From: Diplonema papillatum
Taxonomy: Eukaryota; Euglenozoa; Diplonemea; Diplonemida; Diplonemidae
Direction of reading: 5' to 3'
Length of the DNA: 64,000 nucleotides
Assembly (NCBI GenBank): GCA_030068145.1
Contig: JAPJBO010000075.1
Span: 1 to 64,000 of the forward strand
Shown here: piece after piece, positions 53,041 through 64,000 of the stretch
Layout of the letters: the number at the start of each line of letters is the position of its first letter
Position numbering within the stretch: the first letter of the stretch is position 1
The notes under the pieces: model-generated
Databases searched by the model: none
Told to the model about the DNA's origin: nothing
Seen by the model: the letters and a program-made list of their open reading frames with translations, nothing else
Program-made: the position numbers and the translations under genes

Positions 53041-54600
53041 AGGAACTTCACACGATGCGTAAGCCCTGGCCTTCTTTTCGTGTCGATGGCAGTAAGCCTG
53101 CTGAAAATGTTACCACGGAATTGTTCGTCTGACCAACCAAACGCTCCACACGGTTGTGGACCGTCTGGCTATGATCCCCCTGGTTGGTTCAGGTAAAAAG
53201 GAAAGAGTTCTGCACACCTGGAAAATCTCGACTTAACGAAAGGAGGTATCGAAGATCAGGAGCGTACACCGCCGGTGAAGCAGCGCGCTGCATGGCGTGA
53301 CAAGCCCGCCAACGCTACCCTTACCCGCCACTGGTACCGGTGTGTGTGTGTGTGTGTGTGTGTGTGCATTTTAAAGTCCACGGCAAAGAAGCGAAGTACA
53401 GCCCACTGTTAACTTCTTCAGTCGGTTCTGAGTTTCCGACGAGAGCATGGGGGGTTGTCAGCTCCTCAATCCAGCTCGCGAGATCGGCTCAAGACTTCTG
53501 TTTATATCTTGCAGTGGTAGCTGCATGGGTTTCAGCTCCCAACAGCTAAATCTCTCGCCAATCCGAATTCTCGCTTTGTTCATCAAATCCGCGGCAATTC
53601 GCATGTAGAAACCGAGCTCTGGAGAACGAGCAACCTCACAGAACTTTTTTTTTAGCCACATGCAATGTGTGAGGAAACTGAACCGCCCAAGTAGGACCCC
53701 TCTGATCATGATCATTTGCCAAATTTGCCACCTGAAACCACGTCCAGGATTTGGGCTCAGGGTAGTGCGGTCAAAGAAAATGCTTTCATTCCTTCATCGT
53801 TTCTGCTCGCCTGATGCCTGTTTTCCCGAGCTGGATGAGGTAGTAATTCTTTCTGTTCGGTGATGTCAGGGAGCGGAGGCAAACGGCACGGACGCTCCAT
53901 TCGAAAAAAGAAGAGAACCCGATTTGGTTTGCTTGTCAACACTACATTACAGAAAACAGAGAATAGAAACAAGGAAGCAGCTTCTTTTCATCACTACTGG
54001 GAGAGAAAGACTTGCTCCAGGAAATGAGCGATCTGAAGACAACTCAACAACTCACGCTGCCTTGTTGGGCTGCAGACGGTCTGATTGCATTCATTGAGCT
54101 CCCTTGCACAAGAAAGCAAGAAAGTCACTTCGAGGTGGGTCAAGAAAGTCACTTCGAGGTGGGATTATCCGCTGGTGCCACACAAACATGCCTACTTTCC
54201 CAGATACTTGTTTCTGAGTGCGTCGTCTTAAGGTCCGCTTTATTACGACGGCACAATTTCGGGGTCTCCATGTTGGTGCCCGATCTCCAAAGCGAATGGC
54301 ATGCCGATGCTGCTCGCTTTCAACACGCGATCGGAGCAAACTTCAACAAACGAGGTCTTCGAAGAAAATTATATTTGCGTGGCATTCAACTGCGTGCTCG
54401 ATGCTGAGGGTCTTCAAGCACAACAGGCATTTAGGCTCCATGATGCTAGCATGAAGTCTTATGTGCGAGCTGTGGTGCCAAACCGTTGTCATCAATCAAA
54501 CGAGCTGGTCTTGCCAGTGGTGGAGAGCCAACGGCCTTACGGTGCGGGACATGTCTCGCGGACTTCAAGTGAACCGGGGGGGATTTCATAGAAGTAGGCC
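53041..54600. other. Intergenic with (GT)n and a short tandem duplication
   Basis: A (GT)14 tract lies at about 53,339-53,366. AAGAAAGTCACTTCGAGGTG is duplicated in tandem near 54,117-54,160. No gene supported; the 5' exon of the previous gene may lie at the start. Confidence 0.5.
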
Positions 54601-57600
54601 TCACTGTGGTGGGACCCTCATGCTGCCTCGCTTGGGTGCCTGGCTGAAGCTGGCGTTGTTTGTTCTGCGGCTGCTGGGGGAAAGGGTGTGCGACTTTTGA
54701 TACATGGGTGACTGAGGCGTGTTCATCGAGTGTCGCTTTTTCTTCAAATTCGGGTCCACCGGCCCGGACGCGGACTTCGCCCGCTTTTCCCTTCGCACGG
54801 GCTTCGGAGAGTACGGATCGACAGGGGACGTGGTGGTCTGACGGCTGTGACCAGGCCTCCGGTTTTTAGGCGAGGCCGCGGGGGAGAATGCCGATGATTC
54901 GGGCGATTCGTAGTCGAACACCGGGGTCCCCGGTGCACGGGGGATCGACGCTTTGGCTTTGATCTCCTTCGCGATTTTCTTGGCGGACAGTGTCGCTGTG
55001 AGCGACGTGCCGTGGTCAGGTTTCCGGACGCGTGTTGTCGCAGGGGCGACTGTGAACCACATCTTGTTGACGCGGTCGTCGTCTTCGACCAGCAGCTGTT
55101 CGTACTTCTCGTGGATGAAGGCCAGCGTGCGCAGGGGCCGGTTCGTGCAGGGAAACTGCGGGTACTTGGCGCCGGTTCGCGGGGACATGGTAGGCGAGTG
55201 CAGGGGGCCGGATAGTGGGGCGTCCTCGTAGTTCAGGAACTGCATTTCATCCGGGTCAAGCCACTCGAGCATGGCTGCCTCGTCCTTTTCGGTGACTGTG
55301 AGGGCCATTTCCCGGGGCTTGAGCTTCAGCCCAAGCTTGTTGTTGACCTTTTTACAGGCCGTGGTGAGCAGGTCTTTGACACTCTTCGTATCTTCCATCA
55401 GGACCGTCGTCGTGTGCACCATGTTGCCCAACGTAAACCGGAGGGTGATCGTGCACCTCCTCTCCCGTTGACTTTCCAACTCTTGAAGCGTGGGCGCCCC
55501 AGCTTCCCACATCCACTCCGGGGCATCTTCGTCGATCTCGTCTTCTACGGGAATCCCGTCTTTCGTCACCTTCGGCTCACGGTCGGTATCCTCGTCAGTG
55601 TCCGCAACTCCGTCGGGCTTGTCTTTCCCCTTCTCGTCGTCCGAGTTTCCTGCGGGAAGCGCGTCCGGCCGATTATTCACTTTCTTTTCCCCGTCAAACG
55701 GTTCGCCCGCTATTTCGACTGCGTCCGTTTGCGCGGCCTGGTCTTCCATGTCTACGGGCGCTGTTTGCACTTCTTTTTCGCTGCCGTCGACCTGCACGTG
55801 GGTTTGTCGGTTCGTGGTCGGTGGTTTAAACTCGCTCAGTATCAAAAACGCCAGCGTGTTCGTGCGAGGTTCGAAGAGCTTCAATTTCGCTGCAAGAAAG
55901 ACACGCTTCGTTTTTGATTGTGCGCGCCGGTTGAACGTTTTGCTATTTATTTTGATCCGTTTCTTTTTCCCTTTTCGATCAGGAATTCTGATCGTGTCAT
56001 ACGTGCAAAATCGTTTGTGCGTTTTTTATTGAGGAGGGACTTTGCCGCAAAAATCGGCAGATTCTGCTTGGAAGCAGTGAGAGACTGGCTTATCACAGGA
56101 GGGGTAGAACAATGTTGTGAAACAAAGCAACGAGTGGGGGGGCTTATACCTCAGTTTGTACGCTAGTATTCTGCCACTGAACATTGGTTTTCGCGACTTG
56201 GCGGAGGAGCTGTGGTTGTTGGTGTAGAAGCTCCAAAGGATAGTAGAATCGGAATTGTGCGACCATTCACTACGCGCGCATCAAAAGAAACAGGGCTGCG
56301 GAACATGAGCATAAGGGGCCAGTTTCACATTGGGTGGGAGAGATTTAGCAGCACCGGGCGGTCATAGAGTCTCTTCTACTCCGAGAGAAGAGAAGATTTG
56401 GCTGGCAAGACTCCGGCAACCAACTTGACCGGATGAAAAGTGCATACCTGCAACTCCTTCTCTTGTGCCTCCGCTTCTTCCCTCTCTTTGCCTTCGTGGG
56501 CTTCTGACTCCTCGATCCTTTTTTCCAGAGTTTCTATCTCAGCCAAGAGCGCCTCTCGCTTCTGTTTTTGTCTCTCATGGAACTCCAGAACCTTCTTCCG
56601 GACGTCTTCTAGCGTGGCCTGCGGTTTTGTTTGGGCACGTAATTGCGTGTTTAGCCCAGGTCCCCGTTGCCTATGCCCCCGATGATTCCCGCAGATGAGC
56701 ATCGTCGCTGTGACTGGTCGTGTTCGGAAACGACTGGAAAGGTTTTTGACGCCAAACTCGCTCTCGGCACAGACGAGCCAGACAAGGCAATTCGGATCAC
56801 ATTGGGCCTGTCGAAAACACTGTACATACAGCAACCTTCTAGATCACGTTTTCCAAGCTTGTTTCCCAGAACAAACCTACTGTACTTCTTTTGCATTTCC
56901 GATTGAAGAGGGACAGACCTTGATGTCATCTCTGTCCTGCGTGACGGTGTCAAGTTGCGTCTTGAGCCTTCGCAGGGCTTCAACAAGCTTCTCGAGCTTT
57001 TCGTCGCCGTTGTCGGCCACGCAAGCCTGCAGGTCGGACACTTGTCGCTCGAGCTCCTCGATGCGCTGTTGCAACGCCTCCCGCTGCTGCATGGCCGCCT
57101 TCATTTCATACAGGTCCGCAGCGGTTGACGCCCTGCGCCGGGGGAGGGGAGGCGCGTCTGTTTGCTCCACCGAATCACGGTGCGGGGACATCGACTTTTC
57201 AGGCGAAGGAGCCGAAGTGAGGGCGGTGTCCGTCGAAGCTTGGAACAGGAGGCCGAGGTTGATGAACTCGCAGTTAGAGCGAAGAGGGTTCGGCATTGCG
57301 CCGAGCACGTCGGTCTCAGAGGAAGCGGTCACTGACAACGCGTCGTCCGAGGCGGAGCGGAGGCTCTTCAACGCCAGTTCCGCTTCTTTTGCGGCTATTT
57401 CCTGCCGGGCCGCCTTCAACGCGGTGTTCGCCTGCGAAGCGGTCGCTCGGGCCTGCTCGAGCTTCTGCTTCTCAGACGTGATCTGCGTGAGCCGCGCCTC
57501 GCAGAGCTGCTTGCTGGTGGACAGCTCTTGCCGGAGCCGGTCGGCTTCGCTCGTCGTGCGCGTGTTCTGCGCTTCGGCTTCTTTCAGCTCCATCTGCAAA

Positions 57601-58279
57601 TGCCCCGCGTGCACCTTCAAAGAATCGACGACGGGCCAGACGAGGAGTACTCCTTCCCTTCTGGTCCACGGCAGCGAACTCCACCTTTCAACCCCGACCG
57701 TATCTTGCGCAGCTACCACAACCTGCACGGTTCAATGTTATGCAGCTCTCCTTCACTAAATGTCACAACCAGAAAAGTACGCGGAAAACGTGAAACACGG
57801 TCAATGATGTCTTGGCGAGGATTGACCATGTGTTCAGGGGAGGGATCCTTGTCTAGAGTATGATCGGTTTTAACTTCCATCCAAGACGCAAGCAAAACGC
57901 CACGGTATTGTAGTGGACGAGCTTCTCATTCTTACCTCAAAACCCCTTCACGTTTTATCTGTTTTGGTGTGAGAAAAGAAAAAAGTACCTGCGGGGCTTG
58001 CTCCTGCACCCAGTGCTTCGCTGCCGCTTCCGCGGGAGTGTTCTCCCGGAGCTTCCGCACCTCCGCTGCGAGGATGGAGCGCTCGTTGCGCAGCGTGCAG
58101 ACCTCGGCAACGTAACGCTGGATCTCGTTCCGGCATCGCTCTTTGACCGCAATTCCGATGGCCTCGCTCCTCTGCAAGGCGAATACGTGCCGGCGAGCCG
58201 CGTCTTCGGCCAGCACCATTCTCTTCTCGCAAACATTCGCCAGCTGCACCTCCCACTGCGTCTCCGTTTCCACCGCCAT
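54601..58279 (-). CDS. Five-exon coiled-coil protein with ubiquitin/RBD-like C-terminal region
   Basis: The ATG at 58,279 begins MAVETETQWEVQLANVCEKR. Exons are 57,989-58,279, 56,919-57,722, 56,448-56,618 and 56,150-56,209, all phase 0 with lengths divisible by 3 and introns of 238-300 nt, then a last exon to the stop at 54,601. Exons 1-3 are coiled coil (RLRQELSTSKQLCEARLTQI, ETLEKRIEESEAHEGKEREE). The last exon is acidic, then has a beta-grasp-like stretch (CTITLRFTLGNMVHTTTVL and on) and a Ser/Pro/Lys-rich tail. At the last acceptor, TTGCAG|CG gives a stop after two codons, while AAG 11 nt on keeps the 426-residue frame. If that join is wrong, the last exon belongs to a separate gene. Function unknown; probably structural. 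Confidence 0.65.
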
Positions 58280-60134
58280 CTTGCCTACACCGCCGGGATT
58301 CTACGAGCAGCGTCTCTTCCCTCAGGACAGGGTAATTTCGCGTACTCAGCCCCACCACTTGTCGACACCCTCAGGGCACGCGCGGCGGGAAGAGGCAGAC
58401 GCAATTGCAGGAGACAGGAGCCCGCAGCTCGCAACGGGGCAGCCTAGGCGGAGCAGTCCCGCACCAAAGAAAACGAAGCCTCTTCTTCGGGCGGTTGGTC
58501 CGTCTGACGATGCGCTACCGTGTGTTGATAACACCGTGCCCGCGGTGCATTTTCTGGACTGTTTTCGTGTTTTTCAAGAAGCCGATATTTTCAAGTATCC
58601 GGCCGACAGCTGAGGTCCTTTTTTTAGTTTGGGTTTGAATTTGTTTGCTTCTCTACTCATGATCGCACATCGCTGACCGAACACGTTCCGCTGTTCAAAC
58701 TCGCATCCAGATCCCGTGTCTCCAACCGGATCTACAAGTGTCCGAATGTAGTGCAATAAGGTGTCTTGATGAGAAATTTTTTACTCGAACCGGGTGATTT
58801 CAGGCAGCCACAATCGAAATGGAAAACGAGGCGACAAATGGAAGAAAGCATTCAGTGCTTCTCAGGGACCTTTACGGGTCATCGCTTCTTCGTTTGAATT
58901 GGGAACAAAGTACAGAGTCTTTTTGGCTCGACAACGAAGGAAACAACAGGAGCCTTTGACGAGCTTCGGATTGGTGTGCGAAACAAGTACAAAAAGAAGC
59001 GGCTGCTCGGAAGATTAGCCAACGGAGCACTGGATAGTTCGGGTTGACGGTGGTCTGCTCGGGAGGAACAGCTGCAATCTCGTAGCTGTCTCTTTATAGT
59101 AGGCGTTTGCTTCTTTTTGACCGGTTAGACCCTGGTGGCAGATTCATCCACGCAAGCGACCACATTTCCCGTGTCATGATTGCATTCGTACCTTGAACCT
59201 GTACTGCGATCATCCGCCGAGCAAATACCTCATCTAAAATTAACAAAGTAAGAGAAACAAAAACTTTAAACGTCTAACACAGTGTAAGGAGGGCTCTAAA
59301 AAACAGAAGTACAACGCGGGTGGAGGAAAGAAGAAGATTGAAAACAAGAGTTTCTCGTTCGCCCGAACCCAAATCCTGAACGTTGATCAATCGCCACCCG
59401 AAACTACGATCACAAGTGGAGAGGGTCCTTAGGTTTCCTCACGAATTGGCTAGTGCCTGAAGAATATGCGAGCCTGCCCGATACGCATTACGATAGAGGC
59501 TCGAGGGACAAACGATACAACTAAGTGGGGCCTTTTCGTTGAGCGCGTATGCTGGACACCAAACCCTGATCTACATGTGTTCCGTGTCGGCTACAGCACA
59601 TCACCTTCTTTGAGATTTTACAACTGGCTTCCTCGAATATTTCCTGCAATCAGGTGCTTGCTCAAGAAGAAATGAAGGTAATCCCAGGGGGGTTTGCCTC
59701 CCTTCCTGTCGCCGGGTGACGCTTTCGGCACGCCACCGTCACGCGGGTGAGACAAAGAGAAGCCGTTGCTCTAGAAGAAGAATGCGAACGAATTGCCAGC
59801 CGCCCTGTCGCGAAAAAACTGATCTCGCGTCGAACGTTCGACGCAGACTTTCGGCACACATAATCTTGCTTTGGCTGCGAATGAAAAAAAACGGGTGCCA
59901 GTTTAGGTCTTACAAATACTTGCTTGCGCACCTGGGAACAACGTTGTGCGCATTAGGTTCTCACCTGTTTTGGCAAGTTGCTCAGCACAATCTCCCAATA
60001 CCCTGACGAGCGAGGTCAATGGAAAGGATGGAGTGGAAGTCACGTTTCGCTCCCCCTCCCGAACTGATTACGATTGCCCGACGCCTAGACTGACGACGGA
60101 ATTGCAGGAGAACCCCTGGACCGAGGAGAGCTTG
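58280..60134. other. Intergenic, no gene seen
   Basis: No supported coding frame on either strand. It should contain the promoter of the 58,279 gene on its left and the 3' end of the long coiled-coil gene on its right. Confidence 0.5.
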
Positions 60135-63100
60135 TCATCGGAGGGGTTTCACAAGCTTCACTGGCTTGAGGGCCGGCTTCGCTGCCGGCTTGCGGGGGGT
60201 GACCATGCCTGACCGGTACGCGGGACGCAGGTTCGGAGACGGGGGCGCCGGAGGTGCCGGGGTCGCGGTGCGGCCGCAGTTGACCTTCGCCGCGACGCTC
60301 GAGAACTTGGCGCTGCCGGATGCTGTGCGCGGGGTGGTGGGCGCGGAGCCCGCGGACGAGTAGCAGCACGACTTGTCGAAGGTCGCCGTTCGGCGGGAGG
60401 CCGGGGCCGCGTCGGCACGGTGCGGCTGGTTCAAAAGAATGTTCTGCGCGTTGGGTGCGAGGACTTGAAACAGCCTGCCGGCGCTGTTGTTCTTGCTGAA
60501 ACATTGAGACGGGACAGAGGCTGCGGAGCTTAGGGCGATGGTGGCTTTGGCTTCGGCTGTCGCGGCTTGATGCGCGATGCACCAAGTCTTCGCGGACCTG
60601 ATGAACTCAGCCGCAACGTGGCTATCCCATCCGTCGCTCTCGGGGGTGATGTGCGGAGTGCAGAAGCGTGCCTCCAGATCCTTGTACTTGAGCGCGAGCC
60701 TCTCGCAGGCGTCTGCGGCCAGAAGGTGGTCGGGTTGCGCGGCATCGGGCGTTGCGGCGAGCTTTGCTTTGACTTCGCGCAGTTCCTTGAGCGCCTTGTC
60801 CCTCTTCCCCGTTGCCTCGGCCACCGCCGTCTTCAGCTGTTGGACCTCTTGATCGTGCACACCGGTAACCGTCGCGTGTGCCTTCAGGTGGTCGTCCTTC
60901 TTCGCAGCCTCGGCACGGAGACGCTGTACTTCATTCGTGAGTTCGACAATCACCTTTTCAGCTTGCGATGCTTGGTCGGTACCCGCGGCGTCCGTCTGTC
61001 AGTGTGTGGCAGGTAACAACAGCGGGCAAACCAAAATGACACAATGAACACCTCCAATCAACCCGTGTATGTTTGGGGTGCGAAGACCTGGTAGCTTGAT
61101 GTTTATGTCAGCAGCTTACGCAACAAGAGCCCGATATGCAGCAACAATCCGTGACGATAGACTTCACAAGTCACCACCGACTACCTACTCGCACGCGTCG
61201 TGCCACGGCGCGTACCGTTGTCCCCGGTGCGTGTTTCACGTCTGCTGCGGACCTGACTAGTAGTAGTAGGTCGTTAACGCTTCAGCCCCTTCGAGAGTGT
61301 TCAGAAAGGAAAATGAATCACGATAGGATCATTGATCCCCGGGCCAAATGAGCTACACGTGCACTGCATGTCATAGGAAACAATGACGCGTTTTGCAGTG
61401 CAACGTTTTGTGCATATGAAAGATAGTTATGTGTTGCATACTGTTGAGTTAGTTATGTGTTGCATACTGTTGAGTTAGTTATGTGTTGCATACTGTTGAC
61501 TCTTCGAGTTGTTGCTGCATGCGACGAAGGGCGGCCTCCTTGGCTCTGACATCATGTCTTAGAATCTCGACAATTTTGGCTTGTTCCTGGGCTCGGCTGC
61601 TGTGATCTGCGCTGATCTTTTCTTCCTTCGTCTTCGCGAGTACCACAAACTGCGCGTGTTCTTTCTGCGGGGTGTGATTCGCATGTACGAAGAACTAGGC
61701 TAAATCCGAGCAGACGTTTTGATTCGTTGCAACACTTGAGTTTTACTTGTGGGAAAGCAGCATCTTGGACACATTTACTGGGGCCCTGTTTCGCAGACCT
61801 GGTCCACGGGATCGATATGTTGGTGACCTTTCGGGCTTAGACCTTGCCTCGGAACGAACTCTCCGCTGTCAGCACTTGTTGGTTAGGGTTCGTTTTTCCT
61901 TCTCAGGCCCGTTCCGGAAATGCTCCCTCTGGTTACGGGAGTCTGGTACAACTAAAAAAATACCTTCAGAGCCTCGAGTTCCTTCACGGTTTTATCTGCC
62001 ACTGCTGCGTGGCTTTCCTGCTCTTTGCTACGCTGGTCCCGCAGATTTTTCAATTCGTCTTGCGCCTTCTTCGCTGATGCTTTGAAAGCCTCGAGCTGTC
62101 CAAGCAACTCGTTCTGCTTCTGGAGCCTCTGCAAATCCGAGCATTGCATTTCAGACGTCGCTAGGCTCGACTTTCGGATGGCATCGTCTTTCTCCAGACG
62201 CAGCCTTTCGACCTGTGTGTGGTTTAGACTTTAACTGTCGCATGCTTTTTGATTCATACTATTCAAACTGGTTGGTCGGACGCTAGGCAAGGAGCGATTT
62301 GATAGACCCTCGGCGGAATTTCTTTTCCTGTAAAGCGGTTGTTCGAGATAGCTCCAAAGGCGCTGGTGGAGTTGAGCTTGGTTCTTGCTCTCCCCTTCCT
62401 GGGGGAACCCTAAAAGCGAACAGCTTCGACGAGCGGAAGGCACCCAGGGCAAGCGGCAAAAAGACAGGCAGAAATGAAAGCGCGGGCAGCGCAAAACCGC
62501 ATACCTCGACGCTTTTCTCACGGAGAACTTCGCCCTTTTCGCGGGCTGCCTTTGCCAGCGACTCGACTTCCATGTCTACGCGCCGTTTCTCGGTGTCCAT
62601 CGTCTGGATGGTTAACAGCTTAATGCTGAGCTCGGACCGCACTGCTGACAAAGCCGTTGTTGCGGCGGAAAGGTCAGACTCGAGTCGAGCGACCTGCGTT
62701 TCCCTGGTGGCAAGCTCTTCCCGCTTGGTGTCAAGCGCCTCCTTGAAGTCGGACAACTCGCGTCGTGTGGCGGAGAGCTGGCACCGCATTTCCTCGCACT
62801 CGAGCTTCATCAACCCGGATTCCTGGTCGGCTGATTCCTGCATGGACAGAATGGCGTGCGAGCGTTCGAGGAGCGTCGATTCGCGCGCGGCCAGCTGCTC
62901 TCGCAGGCTGAAGGCCTGGCTTTCCGCCTGGCGCACCAGAGATCTCAGGTGGTCGACCATCGACGACTGGTCGCCGGAGCGGGACTGCAGCTCGTCGAGG
63001 AGGGCTTCTTTCTGCGCGACCGCCGCCTGCAGCCCGACCAGCTCCGCCGCGAGCCGGTTGTTCTCGGCGGCCTCCTCGTCGTGCTCTCGCCCCGCCCGCT

Positions 63101-64000
63101 CCAGCCGCTGCTGCAGCGCGGCGGCCTCCTGCTTCGCCGCCGACAGCGCGGTTTCGACGGCGGTCAGCGCCCGCAGCGAGTCGGCCGCGTCCCTGCTTTT
63201 TTCGCGCAGCGCCGCCTTCGCAGCCCGCAGCTCGCCCTTCAGGTGCTCCCCTTCCGCCGCGGCTTGCTCCCGGAGCTTGTCCCCGGACGCGCGCTGCTCC
63301 TGCTCGGCCCTTTGCATCTCGTTCACCAGCGCCGCGTACCGCCCGTCTCGCAATCCGGCCTCTTGGACGGCGAAGTCCTTCTTCTTTGTGACCGCCAGCA
63401 GCTCGCGGGACAGCTCTTCTTCCTGCTGGAGGCGGGATCGGGAGAGGTGGTGTTCGACGCCCGAAAAGCGGAGGAGGCGGTCTGTCTGCAGCTCGTCGAC
63501 GGCGCGCCGCCACGCCTGCGTGCCGTGCGCCTTCTCGTGGCACGATCTGCGCAGGGCGTTGATCTCGGCCTGCACCTCCCGCTCCCGGCCGCACATCTTG
63601 TCGGTGAAGTCGCGGGTGACCTGGATCAAGTCCTGCTCCAGCTGCTCCCGCGCCTCCTCCGCACGCGCGAAGAGTGCCTTCGAAGAATCGAGCGCCTTCT
63701 GCAACCGCGCCGCTTCCGCTTTGCCCTTCGCCTCCGCCGTGGCCGCGGCTTCGCGTTCGATGGCCAGCGCCCGGAGGGCGTCGTGCAGCTGGGTCGCTGC
63801 GCGTGTGAGCTCTTGGTCCTTTCTGCCGTTCTCGGTCTCCAGGCGCGTCGTTTTTTCGGCGAGCTCCGCCCGCTTCCGGCTGTGCTCGCCCCGCGTCGAC
63901 TCGGAGGTCTCCTGCAGCATGTCCAGCGCCTCGCTCGACTTTTCGAGCAGCGCGTGCAGGTGCGCGATCTCCGTGTCCTTCGCCTCGCAGGCCTGCTGAA
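60135..64000 (-). CDS. Very long coiled-coil protein, 3' part (runs off right edge)
   Basis: Four minus-strand exons, all phase 0. The first runs from the window edge to 62,505 (donor GAG|GTATGC). Then come 61,964-62,212 (CACACAG in, AAG|GTATTT out), 61,494-61,664 (CCGCAG in, ACA|GTATGC out) and 60,135-60,995 (CTGACAG in, stop at 60,135). The introns are 292, 299 and 498 nt. More than 800 residues are almost continuous coiled coil rich in Glu, Arg, Ala and Leu (RLQKALDSSKALFARAEEAR; LQRLQKQNELLGQLEAFKAS). A Ser/Thr/Pro/Lys-rich C-terminus ends KPVKLVKPLR. This is the style of large cytoskeletal, centrosomal or flagellar coiled-coil proteins, but no specific family is evident. The strong GC bias keeps other frames open across the first exon on both strands; splice-phase agreement identifies this one. 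Confidence 0.82.
61424..61500. repeat. 26-bp tandem repeat covering a splice donor
   Basis: Three copies, read on the sense (minus) strand as CAACAGTATGCAACACATAA followed by CTAACT. Each repeats the exon-end/donor motif ACA|GTATGC and a branch-site-like CTAAC. The first copy in the sense direction is the donor of exon 61,494-61,664. Confidence 0.88.

Noticed and set aside
62299..63999. A 566-codon plus-strand frame and a 287-codon minus-strand frame over the coiled-coil exon.
   Set aside because: They are shadow frames in GC-biased DNA. The chosen frame is coiled coil and joins three further exons with matching phase.

Overview
This is a 64 kb nuclear window from a eukaryote. Multi-exon genes with GT-AG introns (mostly about 210-300 nt) sit next to a dense nest of retrotransposons. 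The donors are GT rather than the non-canonical donors common in core dinoflagellates. With the long acidic and coiled-coil proteins this suggests an alveolate-grade protist such as a chromerid alga, but nothing here proves the lineage.

Left part (1-24,020): nested mobile elements. Family A is a non-LTR retrotransposon on the minus strand. Copy 1 (1-6862) carries an N-terminal fragment of a first ORF, a coiled-coil ORF1, and a large ORF2 ordered OTU cysteine protease - 2A ribosome-skipping peptide - EEP endonuclease - reverse transcriptase - C2HC zinc motif - C-terminal domain. Copy 2 (14,508-16,833) is truncated and internally deleted, and its better preserved 3' end shows a Cys/His-repeat tail. 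Family B is a plus-strand relative with ORF1, OTU, EEP, RT thumb, the same zinc motif, an added RNase H and the same kind of Cys/His tail. It has three copies: 7284-10,185; 10,791-12,678 plus 18,165-20,617; and 21,935-24,020. Its 3' end runs into an (AC)n tract.

The second family B copy is split by a 5484 bp element (12,679-18,162) with terminal inverted repeats and TA duplications. Removing it in silico restores the EEP reading frame. That element itself contains family A copy 2, set between 52-bp direct repeats. Both family A copies abut the same position of a repeated, structured sequence called R here. R holds a hairpin whose 7-bp stem differs at three pairs with pairing kept in both copies, while its 12-nt loop is conserved.

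Right part (24,042-64,000): host genes, all those supported being on the minus strand. They are: a coiled-coil fragment beside family B copy 3; a long acidic/coiled-coil protein (26,110-31,015); a 1106-residue protein of unknown family (32,152-35,472); a histidine phosphatase (36,834-37,403); a ubiquitin-like plus beta-propeller protein (39,354-40,832); two small proteins (43,122-44,335); a possibly organelle-targeted protein (45,304-47,290); an unknown multi-exon gene (51,377-53,040); a five-exon coiled-coil gene (54,601-58,279); and a very long coiled-coil gene running off the right edge (60,135-64,000). Several exons were placed only by splice sites and by matching intron phase on both sides. 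Spacers hold microsatellites, a hairpin-bearing tandem repeat and a 20-bp perfect inverted repeat.
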